Shown here one piece after another: positions 1 through 6,709 of a stretch of DNA of 12,078 bases. The translations under genes were made by a program, and so were the position numbers. Source of the stretch: SIG588 sp045599305 (lineage in GTDB: Bacteria; Bacillota; Clostridia; Oscillospirales; Acutalibacteraceae); NCBI GenBank assembly GCA_045599305.1, contig JAZRVU010000067.1, positions 1 to 12,078 of the forward strand. The letters are read 5' to 3'. The stretch's first letter is position 1. Every line of letters starts with the position of its first letter. The notes under the pieces are model-generated. The model ran no database searches and was not told where the DNA came from. It saw nothing but the letters and a program-made list of their open reading frames with translations.

Positions 1-36
1 GCCTTTGGCCCCCCTTTTTGCAAAATTCGGATCCAC

Positions 37-73
37 AAAAAAGCCCGGGGCCGGAAAACGTGCGCCGGCTTCT
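37..73 (-). terminator. Probable intrinsic terminator of the aldolase gene
   Basis: Read on the minus strand, about 20 bases after the aldolase stop, AAGCC (71-67) can pair with GGCTT (45-41), with further GC pairs inside after a bulge. Six T residues follow (42-37). The stem is imperfect and alternative foldings exist, so this is a moderate call. Nothing else coding is visible in the first 90 bases. Confidence 0.5.
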
Positions 74-90
74 TTATTGCCGTTATTCGA

Positions 91-954
91 TCAGGCCTTG
101 CCGACGGAGCCGAACAGTTCCATCTTTTCCTTGACCTTCGCCTTGATGGCGGCGGTGCCGGGAGCCAGCAGTTTGCGCGGGTCGAAGCCCTTGCCCTCCA
201 GATCCTTGCCGGCCTCGATATACTTGCGGGTCTCCTCCGCAAAGACAAGCTGGCATTCGGTGTTCACATTGACCTTGCAGACACCCAGGTCGATGGCCTT
301 TTTGACCTGCTCGTCCGGGATGCCGGTGCCGCCGTGCAGCACGAGGGGCATATCCCCCACGGCCGCCTTCACCTCGGCCAGCACGTCGAAGCGCAGGCCG
401 GGCCAGTTTTCGGGATATTTGCCGTGGATGTTGCCGATGCCGGCGGCGAGGATGTCCACGCCCAGATCGGCAATACCCTTGCACTCGGCCGGATCGGCAC
501 ATTCGCCCATGCCGACCACGCCGTCTTCCTCGCCGCCGATGGCGCCGACTTCGGCCTCCAGCGACAGGCCGAGCTGATGCGCCGCATGGACGAGCTCGGT
601 GGTTTTGGCGATGTTTTCTTCGATGGGATAATGCGAGCCGTCGAACATGATGGAGGAGAAGCCCGCCTTGATGCACTGATAGCACTGGTCATAGGTACCG
701 TGGTCGAGGTGCAGCGCCACCGGGACGGTGATGTGCAGACTCTCGATCATGGCTTTCACCATGGCAGAGACCACGCCGAAACCGGCCATATATTTGCCGG
801 CGCCGCCGGACACGCCCAGAATAACGGGCGACTGGCACTCCTGCGCCGTCTCCAGAATGGCACGCGTCCACTCCAGATTGTTGATGTTGAACTGACCGAC
901 GGCATAGTGGCCGTCACGCGCTTTTTGCATCATTTCCGTTGCCGAAACCAACAT
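91..954 (-). CDS. fba: Class II fructose-bisphosphate aldolase
   Basis: This zinc-dependent glycolytic and gluconeogenic enzyme cleaves fructose 1,6-bisphosphate into dihydroxyacetone phosphate and glyceraldehyde 3-phosphate in the cytosol. The 287-residue product matches the short bacterial class II form throughout. The LHLDHG motif at 81-86 gives the catalytic Asp84 and zinc ligand His85. The other expected zinc ligands are His177 in GNIHG and His207 in LHGGTG, and that second motif also forms the phosphate-binding loop. NVNT at 229-232 is the substrate-binding strand. I chose the ATG at 954 because GGAGG (967-963) lies 8 bases upstream; an in-frame TTG two codons earlier is too close to that site. 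The gene has its own promoter and is not obviously coupled to the dCMP deaminase gene 93 bases upstream. Fructose-bisphosphate activity is the family default; a tagatose or other ketose-bisphosphate preference cannot be excluded from sequence alone. Confidence 0.95.
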   Translation of the reverse strand: MLVSATEMMQKARDGHYAVGQFNINNLEWTRAILETAQECQSPVILGVSGGAGKYMAGFGVVSAMVKAMIESLHITVPVALHLDHGTYDQCYQCIKAGFSSIMFDGSHYPIEENIAKTTELVHAAHQLGLSLEAEVGAIGGEEDGVVGMGECADPAECKGIADLGVDILAAGIGNIHGKYPENWPGLRFDVLAEVKAAVGDMPLVLHGGTGIPDEQVKKAIDLGVCKVNVNTECQLVFAEETRKYIEAGKDLEGKGFDPRKLLAPGTAAIKAKVKEKMELFGSVGKA

Positions 955-988
955 TTTCAAAACCTCCGTGTTTTTAAATTACCTTGTT

Positions 989-1017
989 ATTATAAACCGC
1001 CGGGCACCAAATTGCAA
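989..1017 (-). promoter_or_regulatory. Promoter of the aldolase gene
   Basis: On the minus strand a -35 box TTGCAA (1017-1012) and a perfect -10 box TATAAT (994-989) are separated by exactly 17 bases. Transcription would start near 982, giving a leader of roughly 28 bases that contains the GGAGG ribosome site. The -35 box departs from TTGACA in the same way as two other promoters in this window. Confidence 0.8.
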
Positions 1018-1047
1018 GGGCTTTCACGGTTTTCTTTTGCAAAAATC

Positions 1048-1554
1048 TCACTCGTCACAGGTGTAACGCAATGTGATCTCTTTGGGAGAGGAGAAGCGGC
1101 GCAGGGTGACTCCCGCGGCGTCCAGCATCCGGCGGGAGGCGCGGGTGGCCGGGGTGTCGGCGTATTTGTCCGAAAGATAGACCACCTCGCGGATGCCGGC
1201 CTGCACGATCGCCTTGGCGCACTCGTTGCAGGGGAACAGCGCCACATACAGCCGCGCGCCGCGCAGCGATTTGCCCCGCGCGTTCAAAATGGCGTTGAGC
1301 TCGCCGTGCACCACGAAGGGATACTTCGTCTCGCCGAAATCGCCCTCCCGCTCCCACGGGAACTCATCGTCCGAGCAGCCGGCGGGGAACCCGTTATAGC
1401 CGGTGGACAGGATCACGTTGCCGCCCGCAGGGTCGTCTTCCCCGCTGACGATGCAGGCGCCCACCTGCGTGTTCGGGTCCTTACTGCGCTGGGCGGCCAG
1501 CATGGCCACCCCCATGAAAAACTCGTCCCAACTGATATAGCCTTCCCGCTTCAT
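1048..1554 (-). CDS. dCMP deaminase (ComEB-like cytidine/deoxycytidylate deaminase)
   Basis: Zinc-dependent deaminase expected to convert dCMP to dUMP, feeding thymidylate synthesis in the cytosol. The 168-residue product has the family layout. It opens with an N-terminal SWDEFFMGVA helix and a GYNGFPAGCSDD substrate segment (52-63). The zinc motif at 83-85 reads HGE, with Glu85 as proton shuttle, and PCNEC at 108-112 supplies the two cysteine ligands. The usual zinc motif is HAE, so the middle residue is changed from Ala to Gly here. SDKYADTPA at 128-136 is the typical dCMP deaminase segment. The ATG at 1554 has GGGAG (1567-1563) 8 bases upstream. The gene is divergent from rmuC and carries its own promoter. 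In Bacillus the homologue is called comEB, but nothing here ties it to competence, so no symbol is given. Confidence 0.9.
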   Translation of the reverse strand: MKREGYISWDEFFMGVAMLAAQRSKDPNTQVGACIVSGEDDPAGGNVILSTGYNGFPAGCSDDEFPWEREGDFGETKYPFVVHGELNAILNARGKSLRGARLYVALFPCNECAKAIVQAGIREVVYLSDKYADTPATRASRRMLDAAGVTLRRFSSPKEITLRYTCDE

Positions 1555-1589
1555 GCGATCATCTCCCGTTAGTCTCTTCTGATAGTTTC

Positions 1590-1618
1590 ATTTTATACTA
1601 TCCCGCGGCAAATTGCAA
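1590..1618 (-). promoter_or_regulatory. Promoter of the dCMP deaminase gene
   Basis: On the minus strand, TTGCAA (1618-1613) and TAAAAT (1595-1590, five of six to consensus) are spaced by 17 bases. The 11 bases CTTGCAATTTG at the -35 end are identical to those at the aldolase promoter. The divergent rmuC promoter starts about 28 bases away. Confidence 0.7.
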
Positions 1619-1645
1619 GAAAAACCGCATTCTTTCGAAAAAGAC

Positions 1646-1674
1646 TTGCATCCGGCGACAAAGTCTGCTATACT
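1646..1674 (+). promoter_or_regulatory. Promoter of rmuC, extended -10 type
   Basis: TTGCAT (1646-1651) and TATACT (1669-1674) are separated by 17 bases. A TG lies one base before the -10 box (1666-1667), giving the extended -10 form TGcTATACT. Transcription would begin near 1681, about 30 bases before the preferred rmuC start codon. Confidence 0.75.
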
Positions 1675-1710
1675 GATATCAAACATATGTTCCCGAACGG
1701 AGTATACAAA

Positions 1711-2931
1711 ATGGATTATATTATTGTTGGATTACTATCCGTAAATATCGTGCTGCTGGTGGTGCTGCTGGTGCGCCGCCAAAAGCCTGTCGACGACGGC
1801 AGTGAGGAGCGGCTGCGGGAGGAGATCCGCGCCGCCCGCCGCGAGACCGGCGAGGCGGTGGTGTCGATGACGCAGCAGGTGACCGGGCAGCAGGCACAGC
1901 AGGAGGCCGCCCGCCGCGAGGCGCAGGCCGCCGATCAGGAGCGGCTGTACCGCACCCTGTCGGCGCAGTCGCGGCAGTTGAACACCACCCTGACCGAGGC
2001 GGTGGGACGGCTGCAGGAGAGCAACGAGAAAAAGTTGGAGCAGATGCGGGAAACGGTGGACGAAAAACTGACCTCCACTCTGCAGAAACGATTGGATTCC
2101 AGTTTTCAGACGGTGGGCGAGCAGCTCAAAAAGGTGTATGAGTCGCTGGGCGAGATGAAAGAGCTCTCGTCGGGCGTGTCCGACCTGCAGCGGGTGCTGA
2201 CCAACGTGAAGGCGCGCGGCACGTGGGCGGAGGTGCAGTTGGGCAATCTGCTGGAGCAGACGCTGACGGCAGAGCAGTTTGAGCGCAATGTGTCGGTGCG
2301 CGGCAACAGCGAGCGGGTGGAATACGCCGTGAAGATCCCCTCGCGCGAGGATGACGGCAAGTTCGTCTGGCTGCCCATCGACTCGAAGTTTCCGCAGGAG
2401 GACTATCTGCGGCTTTCCGAAGCGGCGGAGCGCGCCGACAGCGCGGCGGTGGAAGAGGCCGTCAAGGCGCTGGAGACCATCGTCAAGCGGGAGGCGGCGG
2501 ATATTTCGCGGCTCTACATCAACGTGCCCGCCACCACCGATTTCGCCATCATGTTCCTGCCCACCGAGGGGCTTTATGCCGAGGTGCTGCGTCGGCCGGG
2601 ACTGGTGGAGGACTTGCAGACCAAATACCGCGTGATGGTGTGCGGCCCCACCACCATCACCGCGTTTCTGAACACGCTGCGCATGGGCTTCCGCACCATC
2701 GCGCTGGACAAGCGCGCCGCCGAGGTGTGGAAGGTGCTGGGCGCGGCCAAGGCGCAGTATGAAAAATTCGGGGTGGTACTGGACAAGGTACAGCGCAAGA
2801 TCGAAGAGGCCGGCAACTCGCTGGAGGATGCGCGAAACCGCAACGAACAGATCCAGAAGAAGCTGCGCGGCGTGGAGGAGATCGCCCCCGCCGAGGCCGG
2901 GCTGCTGCTGGAGCTGCCCAACGAAGAATAA
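1711..2931 (+). CDS. rmuC: DNA recombination protein RmuC family
   Basis: RmuC proteins limit DNA inversions and rearrangements at short inverted repeats and contain a predicted restriction-nuclease-like core; their exact reaction is not settled. The 406-residue product begins with one membrane helix (about 4-22) followed by VRR. A long coiled coil rich in Glu, Gln and Arg covers about 30-150. The RmuC core follows from about 155 to 390, with RGTWAEVQLGNLLE (169-182), LPIDSKFP (221-228) and CGPTTITAFL (311-320). This is shorter than E. coli RmuC (475 residues) but normal for Firmicutes. I chose the ATG at 1711 because GGAG (1699-1702) lies 8 bases before it and the protein then starts directly with its membrane helix. 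An in-frame ATG at 1687 has no comparable ribosome site and lies just after the predicted transcription start. The gene stands alone between its own promoter and a strong terminator. Confidence 0.92.
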   Translation: MDYIIVGLLSVNIVLLVVLLVRRQKPVDDGSEERLREEIRAARRETGEAVVSMTQQVTGQQAQQEAARREAQAADQERLYRTLSAQSRQLNTTLTEAVGRLQESNEKKLEQMRETVDEKLTSTLQKRLDSSFQTVGEQLKKVYESLGEMKELSSGVSDLQRVLTNVKARGTWAEVQLGNLLEQTLTAEQFERNVSVRGNSERVEYAVKIPSREDDGKFVWLPIDSKFPQEDYLRLSEAAERADSAAVEEAVKALETIVKREAADISRLYINVPATTDFAIMFLPTEGLYAEVLRRPGLVEDLQTKYRVMVCGPTTITAFLNTLRMGFRTIALDKRAAEVWKVLGAAKAQYEKFGVVLDKVQRKIEEAGNSLEDARNRNEQIQKKLRGVEEIAPAEAGLLLELPNEE

Positions 2932-2934
2932 GAG

Positions 2935-2987
2935 AAAAAAACGAACGCCCGCGTCGGCTGGCAAGCCGGCACGGGCGTTTTCTTTTT
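2935..2987. terminator. Bidirectional intrinsic terminator between rmuC and the DUF3737 gene
   Basis: A long GC-rich hairpin spans 2944-2979: AACGCCCG pairs with CGGGCGTT, and after one mismatch GTCGGCT pairs with AGCCGGC (one G-T pair) around a GGCA loop. On the plus strand it is followed by TTTTCTTTTT (2978-2987). On the minus strand it is followed by seven T residues (2941-2935). It can therefore end both convergent transcripts. Confidence 0.92.
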
Positions 2988-2992
2988 GTCGT

Positions 2993-3832
2993 TCAGCGCC
3001 GCAGGATGGCGCAATCGGTGGCCATGACGGCGTTTTCCAGAATGATCTCGCCGTAATCGTCCGCCGTGATGCGGCCGCTGCGGGGATTCTTCACCGAAAG
3101 GATGCTGCCGCGCACATCCGCCTGCACGTCACTGTATTCAAACGCGAGGTCGGTATCCTCCATGGTGCAGTTGATGAGGGTGAGGCCCTCGCAATAGCAC
3201 AGCGGCTGGGTACCGATGATGTGACAGTCGATGAGGGTGAGGCCGCGGGAATACCACCCCAGATACTCGCCTTTCACGGTGGAGTGGCGCACGGTGACGT
3301 TTTCGGCGTGCCAGAAAGCGTCCTTGGTGTCCAGCACCGAATTCTCGATCGTCAGGTCTTTGGTGTACTGGAAGGAGTATTTGCCGGTCATCTGCAGGCG
3401 GTCGATGCGGCCGCCCTCCAGTTCGAGCAGAAAATATTCCGAGTGGACGGTACAGTCTTCAAAGGTGACGTCGTGGCATTTCCACCCGAATTCGGGGGAG
3501 TCGATGCGGCACTCGCGCAGGGTGATGTCCCGGCACTCGCGCAGACACTTGATCCCGTCGATGCGGGTGCGGACGATCTGCCCGCCGCGGGCGTACCAGA
3601 TGGGGGCGCGGCAGGTGGTCTCCAGCACCGAATCCTCCAGCGTAAAGCCGTCGGCGTGCCACAGCGGGTAGCGCAGGGCAAACCGGCAGTCCCGCACGGT
3701 GACACCCCGGCACTCCTTGAGCGCCGACTCTCCGTCCGCGGGACCTTCAAAGGTGCAGTCCGTCACCACGGCGTTTTGCAGGTTATAAAGCGCCCGCTCC
3801 TCATCGAAGGTGCGGTCACAGATCTCGTTCAT
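2993..3832 (-). CDS. DUF3737 family protein, right-handed beta-helix
   Basis: The 279-residue product resembles the DUF3737 family, whose biochemical role is not established to my knowledge. Nearly the whole chain consists of short repeating rungs of the kind 'xVTxxDCxF' and 'LxIENSVLxT', rich in Cys, Asn, Asp and Thr at regular spacing of about 17-22 residues. This pattern is expected of a right-handed parallel beta-helix. There is no signal peptide or membrane segment, so it should be cytosolic. The gene is last in a four-gene operon, 6 bases after the ksgA stop. Its nearest ribosome site, AAGGAG, lies inside the last ksgA codons about 12 bases before the ATG, so translation is probably coupled to ksgA. 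Such helices often bind or cleave carbohydrates, but I see no recognisable catalytic motif and assign no function. Confidence 0.85.
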   Translation of the reverse strand: MNEICDRTFDEERALYNLQNAVVTDCTFEGPADGESALKECRGVTVRDCRFALRYPLWHADGFTLEDSVLETTCRAPIWYARGGQIVRTRIDGIKCLRECRDITLRECRIDSPEFGWKCHDVTFEDCTVHSEYFLLELEGGRIDRLQMTGKYSFQYTKDLTIENSVLDTKDAFWHAENVTVRHSTVKGEYLGWYSRGLTLIDCHIIGTQPLCYCEGLTLINCTMEDTDLAFEYSDVQADVRGSILSVKNPRSGRITADDYGEIILENAVMATDCAILRR

Positions 3833-3838
3833 ATCTTT

Positions 3839-4708
3839 TTACAACTCCTTATTGGCTTGTGCGTCCAGTGCGTTCGTGACGGCGGCGAACCCGGCAAGGG
3901 TGATCTCCTCCGCACGGGCGGTGGGGCTCACGCCTGCCGCGGCCAGGGCGGCGCGAAGGGCATCTTTATCCGGCACGGCGGCCGAAAGGGCGTTCATCAG
4001 CGTTTTGCGGCGCTGGCCGAAGCCGGCGCGGATGAGGCGGAACATCAGCTGTTCATCCGCTGCCTGTACCGGCGGCTGCGGCCGCACCGCCAAACGGATG
4101 ACGGCACTGTCCACATTCGGGGCGGGCAGAAAACTGCCGCGCGACACATCGAACAGTTTTTGCGGGGCGGCGTAGTAGGCCACGGCCAGCGTGACGGCAC
4201 CGGCGGCACGGGTACCGGGCGCGGCACACAGGCGGTCGGCCGCCTCGCGCTGCACCATCACGGTGAGCGCCTCCACCGGCAAACGGCTTTCGAGCAGCGC
4301 CATGATGAGCGGCGAGGTGATGTAATAGGGCAGGTTGGCGCAGACGAACACCCGCCGGCCGCCGAATTTTTCGGCGATGAGGGCGGCGAGGTCGAGCTTC
4401 AGCGCGTCGCCGTGGACGATCTCCACATTGTTGCAGTCGGCCAGCGTTTCCCGCAGCACCGGCAGCAGACGGTCATCCAGTTCGATGGCGACCACCTTCC
4501 CCGCGACGGCGGCCAGCTCCCGCGTGAGCACCCCCACGCCGGGGCCGATCTCCAGCACGCCGTCCTCCGGCCCGGCGCCGCAGGAGGCGGCCATGCGCGG
4601 GCAGACGGCGGGATTGATAAGAAAGTTCTGCCCCAGTTTTTTGGAAAAGGAAAATCCGTGACGGGAAAGCAGGTCGCGGACATAGGCGATATCGGTGAGA
4701 GACGGCAT
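3839..4708 (-). CDS. rsmA: 16S rRNA dimethyladenosine transferase (KsgA/RsmA)
   Basis: This enzyme uses S-adenosylmethionine to dimethylate two adjacent adenines in the 3'-terminal helix of 16S rRNA (A1518 and A1519 in E. coli), a late step of 30S subunit maturation. Loss gives kasugamycin resistance. The 289-residue product has the family signatures in order: LGQNFL at 25-30, the cofactor-binding EIGPGVG at 53-59, the acidic AIELDD at 74-79, and the catalytic NLPYYITSP at 125-133. The C-terminal helical domain contains FGQRRKTLMNAL. The ATG at 4708 has AAGGAGG ending 5 bases upstream and gives the classic N-terminus. Upstream in-frame codons would run back into the preceding gene. The gene sits 11 bases after the DacF-like gene and 6 bases before the DUF3737 gene. 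The symbol ksgA is equally used. Confidence 0.95.
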   Translation of the reverse strand: MPSLTDIAYVRDLLSRHGFSFSKKLGQNFLINPAVCPRMAASCGAGPEDGVLEIGPGVGVLTRELAAVAGKVVAIELDDRLLPVLRETLADCNNVEIVHGDALKLDLAALIAEKFGGRRVFVCANLPYYITSPLIMALLESRLPVEALTVMVQREAADRLCAAPGTRAAGAVTLAVAYYAAPQKLFDVSRGSFLPAPNVDSAVIRLAVRPQPPVQAADEQLMFRLIRAGFGQRRKTLMNALSAAVPDKDALRAALAAAGVSPTARAEEITLAGFAAVTNALDAQANKEL

Positions 4709-4719
4709 GGCGGCCTCCT

Positions 4720-6060
4720 TCAGCGGCGGCGCCGACGGCGACGGCGGCGGTTGTGCACGATGCTGATGATGACATAGACCACCACCAGCAGCAGGAACAG
4801 CGCAATGATGATATACAGCCAGCGGGAGCCGAACACCGTTTTCACGGCGCGCCACACGACCAGCACCTCGCTGCGCTCCACCGATTCGGCGGCCACCATC
4901 GGCACCTCACCCAGTTTCCGGTCGAGGTTGATGAGCAGCGCCACGGTGCCGTAGGCAGTCCCCTTATCCACAGGGGCGTCCACCGCCCCCTCGACGGCGA
5001 TCTGCGGCTGCAGGATCACGGTGGACACATCCAGATCATTGGGCACCACCGTGCCGAACGTCCGACCCGCCGCCAGCACGACCGTGTCGGTCGACCAGGC
5101 GAGCCCCACGTTCAATTGACTGACCGGCTGCCCCTCGGAGAGAAGAATTTTGTAACTGAAATTCCTAAACGCCCATTCAAACAGCGCCTGTGAATCCTCA
5201 AAATGGGCGATGGCCCGGTCGGTGCCGTCCGCGGCCGCACTGCCGAGCACCACGGCCATATACTGATAGCCGCCGTCCTTCGCCACCGACACCATGCAGC
5301 GGCCGGCCTCGTCGGCGTAGCCGGTGCGGCCGAACTGCAGACGGGGATAGTAACTGTCGGTGATGGGACGGAGCATGGAATTGACGGTGGCGCGGTTCTG
5401 CGGACGGCCGACGACCGGCGTGACCGCATAACCGTTGACCCCCATCATCTCCACCAGTTCGGGATACTCCATGGCGGCGCGGGTGATGAGCGCCAACTCA
5501 CGCGCGGTGGTATACTGCCCCAGCGCGTCGAGCCCCGTCACATTGGCAAAAGCGGTGGCGGTGCAGCCCAGTTCCCCGGCCAGCGCGTTCATGCCGTCGA
5601 CAAACGCCGACACGCTGCCCGCCAGCCGGCGGCAGAGCGCCACGCAGGCGTCGGCCGCCGTTTCCGCCATGGTGGCGGTGAGCAGGTCGCGCAGGGTCCA
5701 CTCGTCACCGATCTGCATCCCCACCACACCCAGACCGGTGCCGGTGATCTGATTATAGCACTCCCGGTCGTAGACGCCGGTGGCGCTGTCGATATCGATA
5801 TTGCCCGCCCGGATGAGGCGGATGGCGTGAAGCCCCACCATCACCCGCACGGTGGCGGCGGGGGAACGGCGGATATCCGCCTCCCGCTCGAACAGCACGG
5901 TGTCCTCCTCCGGCGAGCCGCCGAGGTACATCAGCAGTGCGGAACGGGCGCTGACAGTCACCTCTTCGGGCAGTTCATACGCCGCCTGTGCCGTCAGCGG
6001 CGCGGCCGCCAGACAGATCGCCAGCACCGCGCACAGAAGCAGACTGCACCAACGTTTCAT
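4720..6060 (-). CDS. DacF-like serine D-Ala-D-Ala carboxypeptidase homologue, probably catalytically inactive
   Basis: The 446-residue product has the fold of penicillin-binding D-alanyl-D-alanine carboxypeptidases (peptidase S11). A signal peptide covers about 1-27 (ending TAQAA). The family start SARSALLMY (38-45) leads into the catalytic region. The three active-site motifs are all altered. The SxxK motif reads ATVR (69-72), inside PAATVRVM where PASTTKIM is usual. SxN reads TAA (134-136), and KTG reads RTG (245-247) inside GRTGYADEAG. Surrounding structural residues such as GLDALGQYTTARELALI are well kept, so the fold is preserved while serine acylation should be impossible. The C-terminal part has a beta-rich domain, one membrane helix (about 415-435) and a tail of nine arginines. 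ATG 6060 is preceded by AAAGGA 9 bases upstream; a GTG at 6078 in the same frame lacks such a site. The gene follows the flavin reductase by 14 bases. A role as wall-binding or regulatory pseudoenzyme is inference. Confidence 0.88.
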   Translation of the reverse strand: MKRWCSLLLCAVLAICLAAAPLTAQAAYELPEEVTVSARSALLMYLGGSPEEDTVLFEREADIRRSPAATVRVMVGLHAIRLIRAGNIDIDSATGVYDRECYNQITGTGLGVVGMQIGDEWTLRDLLTATMAETAADACVALCRRLAGSVSAFVDGMNALAGELGCTATAFANVTGLDALGQYTTARELALITRAAMEYPELVEMMGVNGYAVTPVVGRPQNRATVNSMLRPITDSYYPRLQFGRTGYADEAGRCMVSVAKDGGYQYMAVVLGSAAADGTDRAIAHFEDSQALFEWAFRNFSYKILLSEGQPVSQLNVGLAWSTDTVVLAAGRTFGTVVPNDLDVSTVILQPQIAVEGAVDAPVDKGTAYGTVALLINLDRKLGEVPMVAAESVERSEVLVVWRAVKTVFGSRWLYIIIALFLLLVVVYVIISIVHNRRRRRRRRR

Positions 6061-6074
6061 AATACAGGATCCTT

Positions 6075-6587
6075 TCACTCTGTTTGACGAAGCACTTTCA
6101 CGATCTCACCGAGATACAGACGGTGATAGTCCGTATCGCCCGGATAGTGGCCGGGGATGGTGGGATCGAGGAAATTTTCCGGACGGATATCGGAGACGTA
6201 CATCTTGCGGCAGACCAGCACCAGACGCGCCTCGTCGAAATACGGGGCGGCGGCATCGAACAGCGGGGTCAGCCCCGCTTCGCGCACCTTGTCGCCGTCA
6301 CGGCCGGAGCGGCTGCCGCAGATCTGCAGTGCCCGGCGAAAGCCGTTGTCCAGAAACGACAGCGAGAAGAAGTTTTCCCGCTCCATGAAGCCGTAGGTGT
6401 AACGGGACGGGCGCACCAGCGCCGCGGCGGTGTGCGCGTTCCAGATGCAGCCCATGCCGCCCCAGCTGGCCGTCATGGTGTTATAGCTCTCCCGATCCCC
6501 CGCGGTAATGAGCATCCAGTCGCGCCCGATGAGGCGAAACACGTTGTCCTGTATCTCGGTGGGATCGATCTCGATAAATTTGTTCAT
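6075..6587 (-). CDS. Flavin reductase family protein (FMN-binding split barrel)
   Basis: The 170-residue product belongs to the flavin reductase-like / flavoredoxin group, which binds FMN and moves electrons between a reduced pyridine nucleotide or an iron-sulphur donor and an acceptor. The motif YNTMTASWGGMG at 35-46 is the characteristic flavin-contacting segment. It is followed by ALVRPSRYTYGFM (57-69) and the FFSLSFLD strand (73-80) of the barrel. No signal peptide or membrane segment is present, so it is cytosolic. The ATG at 6587 has GGAGGG (6600-6595) 7 bases upstream; in-frame codons further upstream lie within the promoter region and lack a ribosome site. It is the first gene of the four-gene minus-strand operon. 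Its physiological partner cannot be told from the sequence. Confidence 0.88.
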   Translation of the reverse strand: MNKFIEIDPTEIQDNVFRLIGRDWMLITAGDRESYNTMTASWGGMGCIWNAHTAAALVRPSRYTYGFMERENFFSLSFLDNGFRRALQICGSRSGRDGDKVREAGLTPLFDAAAPYFDEARLVLVCRKMYVSDIRPENFLDPTIPGHYPGDTDYHRLYLGEIVKVLRQTE

Positions 6588-6624
6588 ATATACACCCTCC
6601 CAAAAGTTTGTGTTCTTCTCTACC

Positions 6625-6633
6625 ATCATATCA
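6625..6633 (-). promoter_or_regulatory. Extended -10 promoter element of the flavin reductase operon
   Basis: On the minus strand, TGA followed directly by TATGAT (6633-6625) forms an extended -10 element about 38 bases upstream of the flavin reductase ATG. No good -35 hexamer is found at the expected spacing (GTGCCT, 6653-6648, at 17 bases). Recognition would lean on the extended -10 box. It would drive all four genes down to the terminator near 2940. Confidence 0.55.
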
Positions 6634-6672
6634 CACTTTTCAAAAAAAGGCACGCATTTTTTTGCCGCGGCA

Positions 6673-6678
6673 TATACT
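6673..6678 (+). promoter_or_regulatory. Possible -10 box of the LysM gene
   Basis: TATACT lies 31 bases before the LysM start codon, at a plausible distance for a short leader. I could not find a convincing -35 hexamer 16-18 bases upstream. The preceding bases contain the 8-base palindrome GCCGCGGC (6664-6671). The call rests on the -10 match and on the position in the divergent intergenic region. Confidence 0.4.
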
Positions 6679-6709
6679 GTTGTCAGAACGACTGAAAAGG
6701 AGGAGTTTT

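Noticed and set aside
1..36. GCCTTTGGC followed by CCCCC and TTTTT as a terminator of an upstream plus-strand gene
   Set aside because: The possible stem is only three pairs and the window edge hides the context, so it cannot be supported.
334..1572. Plus-strand open frame across the aldolase and dCMP deaminase genes
   Set aside because: It runs through two real minus-strand genes and their promoter region; composition is that of a shadow frame.
1735..2964. Long minus-strand open frame opposite rmuC
   Set aside because: Antisense shadow of rmuC; His-, Gln- and Leu-rich translation with no recognisable motif or ribosome site.
4724..4750. Run of CGC/CGG/CGT triplets as a slippage-prone microsatellite or frameshift site
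   Set aside because: The codons are mixed and the frame ends neatly at a stop 11 bases before ksgA, so it reads as a genuine poly-Arg tail instead of a sequencing artefact or phase-variable tract.
2759..4777. Long plus-strand open frame across the rmuC end, DUF3737 gene and ksgA
   Set aside because: It crosses a strong terminator and lies antisense to two recognisable genes, with a biased composition and no domain.
6061..6078. GTG at 6078 as start of the DacF-like gene
   Set aside because: It would overlap the flavin reductase stop but has no ribosome site at proper distance, whereas ATG 6060 has AAAGGA 9 bases upstream and yields a compact signal peptide.
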